Shown here: one piece after another, positions 59,395-64,000 of the stretch
How the letters are laid out: each line of letters starts with the position of its first letter
Numbering within the stretch: position 1 is the first letter of the stretch
Assembly (NCBI GenBank): GCA_029721435.1
Contig: CM056583.1
Span: forward strand, 93,997,575 to 94,061,574
From: Gymnothorax reevesii
Taxonomy: Eukaryota; Chordata; Actinopteri; Anguilliformes; Muraenidae
Direction: 5' to 3'
Length of the DNA stretch: 64,000 bases
Notes under the pieces: model-generated
What the model saw: the letters and a program-made list of their open reading frames with translations, nothing else
Databases searched by the model: none
What the model was told of the DNA's origin: nothing
Made by a program: the position numbers and the translations under genes

Positions 59395-62072
59395 ATAAAA
59401 TGGTTACCCTACATATAGCCCATTAAATAAACACACAAAAAAAAAAAATCGACAATATCGATAATAATGCAACAATAAAATTGAGAACTACTTCCACCAA
59501 GCAATTAAGAGTGGACAGAATGGTTAGCCAGCAACACCAATGCTAATGTAAAAAGTACAACCCAATACAGAGCAAGCCACCCAAATTAATGGATTCCAAG
59601 AGGCTAAATCAAGTACATATTCTTATTTTGTCCAATGCTCCAACAAAGAAAGAGGGAATGTAGAGACAGACTTGATCAAACAAATACCACAAACGAAACA
59701 AAAAAAACCTGGAGGCAAGACAGGGAATAACAGGAGGGGGACAGCTGCGACTGCCTTAGTAGCACTAGCTAGAAAGCACCTTCCACAGTTGCCCAACTAG
59801 AAGATCACAGTAATGCTCTCACACCACAAAATCAAAGAGGCATAACATTACACTGCAACCAATCAGGAATGCATATCAATCACACGGAGTACACACGTGA
59901 AAAGTTCAAGACCCACACCAACCACTAGGGTATGTACACACACTAAGAGGGAGTTCTCTGCTATCTAGGCGTTAGCTAGCTAGTAGCTAAGAGAGCAGGT
60001 CACAGCTAAGGGGGAGGGGTGGGGGAGACAAAGAAAGGACTGGAAAACAACAAAATCAACTCGACCAACAAGGAGAAAACTCAGGAGGGGAATGTTAATA
60101 GAGGCAGCCTTCACATTAAACAATAGGTGATCCATAGGGCTGCGCTCAAAGACGCTGACCGACTAGGCCAGTGACAACGACATAAGGGGGAGAGAAAAAA
60201 AACAAGAAAACCAACGAATGGGGGGGGGATGAACCACTAAACCCACGCTGACCATGAACCAGCCTAGCACTGCAAATCTACATAGGAAGGCCCCAAGACA
60301 AAACAGGCAAATTGCTAGTTCAGGAGCAGGCTGGAGCAGGTAACAAGTGCATAGCATGGAGGAAAAACAAACAAAAGAAAATACAAAACAACAAAAAAAA
60401 TTTAAATCAAGGGAAAACAGTGGTCATGCTGCTGTAATGCCACTCAAACTGTGATCCAAAAACAGGACAAAATAAAAATAATACTTTATCTTCGAAGACC
60501 ACATACATTAAACCATTATACAATTACAAGTATAAATAGCTTTAATCATTAACATATCCATACACTTAAAACTTAAAAATATATATAATGTGCAAATAAC
60601 TGCTACATTGTAGTTAGCAATACACATTTGACCATTACAGCCTACCTTGGGTTATCTGCAATGGGCAAGAGGCCCGAGAAGTCAGAGTGGAGGAGGAAGG
60701 GTTCATCTACTATGAATGGAAAAAATGGAACACCATGTTAGCTATGCCATACACGCGGGCTTAAACGCAAAGCCCGATTTATGGCAAGACAAAACGACAG
60801 TAATAGGCGATACTGAACTAACCAGGATCAAACACTGGACTAGGCTACATGCGATATCGCCTACCTTCAAACAAAGTAGCCCCTTAGCCAACGCGAGGTG
60901 CAATGATATAGGACTCAAATGAGCTCTCGTCATGCTGCAATGAGAGTGGGCCATAAAGCACAATACGATCAGCCAACATTCTTAAAACCTACTACAGAGT
61001 TATCGCTATGCGCAACCCCCCCTTACCACCACTAACCAAGCCACGCAAATGCTTGTTTGCTAAGTAGTAGCGAAATGGGGATGGCTAATAGCCCACATAC
61101 TGCAACACTTCGTTTCAACGTAAAATACAATCGTGTGTGTTAATATAAAAGTTTACCTACCGATGCCTAAGTACAGGCAAGGAAAAACGCTCCTATCCTC
61201 CAGAACAAAGAGCCTTCTGCCAGCAACGGTAACCTGCTTTCTACCCTTCTCCCAGGACACCTCTCTATTTCCGGGGTGTGCTATGCGTTTCTAAACTCAC
61301 GTCACGCCACAGATGGATACAATTAAGATACGCCTTTTTCCTGGCATGCTCACACTAAGATTGCTTATTCATCTAGCGCCATTATTATGTCACATCAGGC
61401 TATTTGGGCTCGCTAATGCAGATATACTATGAAAGCAGGCTGGTTTGAATGTCTCCTTCGGTCTCCCGAAGACCCCGTTAAAATTTTTGCGTTGTCGGTT
61501 TCCGAGTTTCCTTCCCAGGTAAAAAAAATACTATACTTGAATTACACTTTTACAGACTGTATTAAGTATGGTGTATGTTTTTTTCGCCCCCTTTATGTGT
61601 AATTAAGTGTGCTCAAGTAGTCAATGGCCGCGTTCGAAACCGCGCACTAACGTACTACTCGCACTGCTCGCACTACCGATGACGTCAGATTAAGGGGACA
61701 TGGTGTTTTTATTCGTGGGGAGCATGGACCTATAAGGAGATCTGGACGCACAACTCTGGTCGACCACACACGCCTCCATGGTCCTAGCGGCGAATGTGAT
61801 ATTGCAGGTCACGTGATGCCATGGGGGCCAAAAAGAAATTTCTCCATAGGGAATAATTGAAAAAGACACGCTGAGAAATCCGTGAATAATTTTTTTTGAC
61901 AGCCACAAATTATCGATACCGAAACGGTTTATTTTTCTCTTTTAAATCATTAATCCCTCGTTTCTCGGCAAAGACAAAATCTTTTATTTATATTCAGGCT
62001 ATGCGAACACCAACGGGTCCTCATATGTAAGCGCGTTTCCGCTCCTCCGAATTTAGCACTGCAGCGGATGTG
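59395..62072. other. no confident gene; promoter-like stretch near 61.2 kb
   Basis: 59395-60640 is A-rich with no gene. At 61157-61290 the minus strand has a GC-richer stretch with a TGACGTGAG CRE-like word and a GGTAG|GTAAAC donor. At 60646-60709 a minus-strand stretch is bounded by an AG acceptor and GTAGG donor, with an internal ATG. These could be 5' exons of a minus-strand transcript such as the zinc-finger gene, but nothing in the sequence proves it. Confidence 0.25.
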
Positions 62073-62171
62073 AGTGGGTGGAGCAATGGGCTTTCCTTGA
62101 CGTCTGTCTGTTTAACATTACAAACGAAGCCAAATCGGTGAAGTGAGCTGGCCAGCCACGGAGCATATGTA

Positions 62172-62462
62172 TTGAGCGACAAAAGAAACGCAAGTTAAAT
62201 AAATGCAAACCGGAAAATAAGTTTGCGCGTAATTATTTTAAATCAAATTTATTACTAGCGTGGGCGCATTTATACTCGTTTTATCAACCTTTTCTTTGTT
62301 TTGCGATAATTATGAGTACCCAGATAGCAAGCTCCTCCGCTCCGGATTTGCCTTGGCTCTGGAGCCAGGGCAGATCCGGAGCGGAGGTGCTTGCAATCTG
62401 GGTAACCATAAGAGCACATTAACTAACTAAGTTAGCTAACTTGCGTTTCTTTTGTTGCTCAG
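62172..62462. mobile_element. TA-flanked MITE, 291 bp (Tc1/mariner-type)
   Basis: The ends TTGAGCGACAAAAGAAACGC and the complement of CTGAGCAACAAAAGAAACGC extend over about 26 bp with two mismatches. TA lies at 62170-62171 and 62463-62464. Copy 2 of the surrounding duplication has no such insertion near 63035, an empty site. Confidence 0.85.
62317..62405. repeat. nested 89-bp palindrome
   Basis: Two arms of about 42 bp, TACCCAGATAGCAAGCTCCT and CCGCTCCGGAT with the mirrored second arm, fold into a hairpin. It lies within the TA-flanked MITE and may be a separate foldback insertion. Confidence 0.75.
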
Positions 62463-63500
62463 TAAATTTTTGCCATTTTAATTGCTGAATGGCCGTAATA
62501 CGTTATAATATGTTACTTAGCACCTCGATTGCTGCACTTCATGCAGCGCGAGAAAATGTACAGTAAGCTAAGGCAGCTGGTGTGACATCCTAGAACCATG
62601 ACGCAGGCAACACTCACCTTACTTATTCAAATTAAAATGAAATGGTTAAATCCATGAATTGCATTGTGTATTGCCAGTACTTTGAATAGCACCAATTCGC
62701 ATCACTCTATTCTGATGCTTTATGCTTAACGTGTCAGCTGAGTTGCATCTACCGCAACGTAATGTGCGTTTATAGCAGGAAATAAATTAATTTCGAACAC
62801 TGCTTAGCGATCCATTTATCAGCCTAACCATTCTTCGTTGTTAAATTACTTACCGACCTTCATACATGATGACGAAACTTTTCGGCAACTTGTCTTGTGA
62901 GATCCAAAATGAACTATTTTTGTTCATGATCCGAACCAAGTGGGTGGAACAACGCGCATTCCTTGCCGTCCGTCTGTGATGAACATTCTTTATGCGGCCA
63001 AGTCAATCAAGCGAGCCGGCGTTACGGTGCAAATATTTTATCCATTTTATTTTAATTGATGAATGGCCGTAATATACTCGATCGCCACACTCCCATTATG
63101 TAGTGCCACAAAATGTACAGTAAGCTAAGGCCGCTGTTGTGATATCCTAGAAGCATGTATACGCAGCTAACACTCACCTCACCTTTTCATTGTTCATGGT
63201 TATCATTGTAATGAGTTGTATATTTCCATTACTTTGAATAACACCAATTCACATGTCTGTATTTTGATTTGCGAACTGGTGATATCTTGACCGCAGTCAT
63301 CAACTGTCAGCTGTGTAGCATCTAAAGTAATGTCCATATGAGTGCATTTATTGCAATAGATAAATTCAGTTCGAACACTGCTTAGCAAACCATTTATTAA
63401 CCATTCTTCTGTCTAAAATGAATTACTGACTTTCATACTCGACGACGAAACTTTTCAGCAACTTGACAGATGACATCTAAAATTTTCATTTTTTGTGCAT

Positions 63501-64000
63501 GATCCGAATGTCCATGAAAGCACTGAACATGCATACACATTTTTTGCGGTACAGCCTTTATTAGATCGAAGTTTTGGGGAGGTGGAAACGTCAGAGTATA
63601 ATGAATCCGAACATCTAATGTTCGTGAGCAGCATCTGATATCAACCGGAGTGATGCAGGTAGATTCGACGGTGTGGCTGATTTTCATCTGAACGAAAATA
63701 AATACGAGATCTAAAAGAATGCAACAGTTGGTAGCGTATATGCACATTCTGTACCCCATGTCGGATGTAGCTGTCATCATCCATCTGCTCACCCCCACCA
63801 CCTGTCATATTTGTCACCCCCAAGGCATTATTTACATATATATATTAAAAATGTTTTCAAATAGATTTATTTTTGTTTTGTCAGTTTTTGATTTTTTTTG
63901 CCAGCTCTGCGTAACATTTGAAGATGAACTCAATCCTCAAAATCAAAAGGGGTTTAATGCTTAATTTTCGCAGAGCCGGCCATTATCATAAAATCTACCA
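63501..64000. other. end of window, no feature recognised
   Basis: AT-rich. The minus-strand frame 63801-63433 overlaps the tandem duplication and has no recognisable domain. Confidence 0.4.

Larger units (their letters stand above)
62073..63500. repeat. diverged tandem duplication, unit about 560 bp, two copies
   Basis: Copy 1 (about 62073-62926) and copy 2 (about 62938-63500) share, in order, GTGGGTGGA-CAA, TGAATGGCCGTAATA, AAAATGTACAGTAAGCTAAG, ACTTTGAATA-CACCAATTC, TTCGAACACTGCTTAGC, and GACGAAACTTTTC-GCAACTTG. Copy 1 is longer because it holds a 291-bp MITE. No coding function is visible. Confidence 0.85.

Noticed and set aside
60663..60740. Plus-strand start MGKRPEKSEWRRKGSS as a possible coding exon
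   Set aside because: The frame ends after 26 residues and there is no donor in phase; the minus-strand reading is equally possible, so neither is called.
63433..63801. 122-residue minus-strand frame at the end of the window
   Set aside because: Covers part of the diverged tandem duplication; the homologous copy does not keep the frame.

Overview
The window looks like nuclear DNA of a ray-finned (probably teleost) fish. It has spliced vertebrate-type exons, TGEKPY-linker C2H2 zinc-finger genes, and a dense mixture of fish-type transposons: Tc1/mariner, hAT, PIF/Harbinger, piggyBac-like, L2/CR1-like LINEs and a SCAN-type Ty3 gag relic. There are no bacterial operons, CRISPR arrays or rRNA genes. 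I cannot name the species from sequence alone.

Region 1-8.7 kb is transposon-filled DNA upstream of, or within an intron of, the first host gene. It holds a Harbinger-type MITE, a 3'-truncated Tc1 element, an almost complete 1.6-kb Tc1 element inactivated by a few point mutations, two smaller Tc1 fragments, and an odd array of a 14-bp motif.

Region 8.7-26.5 kb is the 3' end of aebp1 (ACLP), a secreted collagen-binding pseudo-carboxypeptidase. Four coding exons (8702-9085, 9544-9683, 24603-24702, 25202-25794) join in frame and end in a short acidic, Thr-rich tail. The second of the three visible introns has grown to about 14.9 kb through insertion of a hAT MITE, a piggyBac-like copy, a Tc1 element, a 3.5-kb LINE, a solo-LTR-like block, a LINE fragment and a 1.6-kb hAT element.

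Region 26.5-43.3 kb is intergenic and consists largely of nested transposons. Several layers can be ordered from exact target-site duplications and empty sites elsewhere in the window: a piggyBac-like copy holds a 2.6-kb hAT, which holds a 203-bp hAT MITE. An L2-type LINE holds a TTAA-flanked piggyBac-like element, an LTR-like block that itself carries a hAT-like element, and a small insertion near its 3' end.

Region 43.5-57.8 kb is a recent tandem duplication. Two nearly identical ~5-kb units, both on the minus strand, each carry a C2H2 zinc-finger gene whose finger array has been invaded by an internally deleted non-LTR retrotransposon. The open reading frame runs from the fingers straight into retrotransposon ORF sequence, giving predicted chimeric proteins of 807 and 795 residues. 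A 5-bp indel gives the two copies different C-termini. The duplication junction and a secondary 1.1-kb deletion can be read to the base.

Region 57.8-64 kb has no confident gene. It contains several palindromic MITEs, a GC-richer promoter-like stretch near 61.2 kb and a diverged tandem duplication with a MITE in only one copy.
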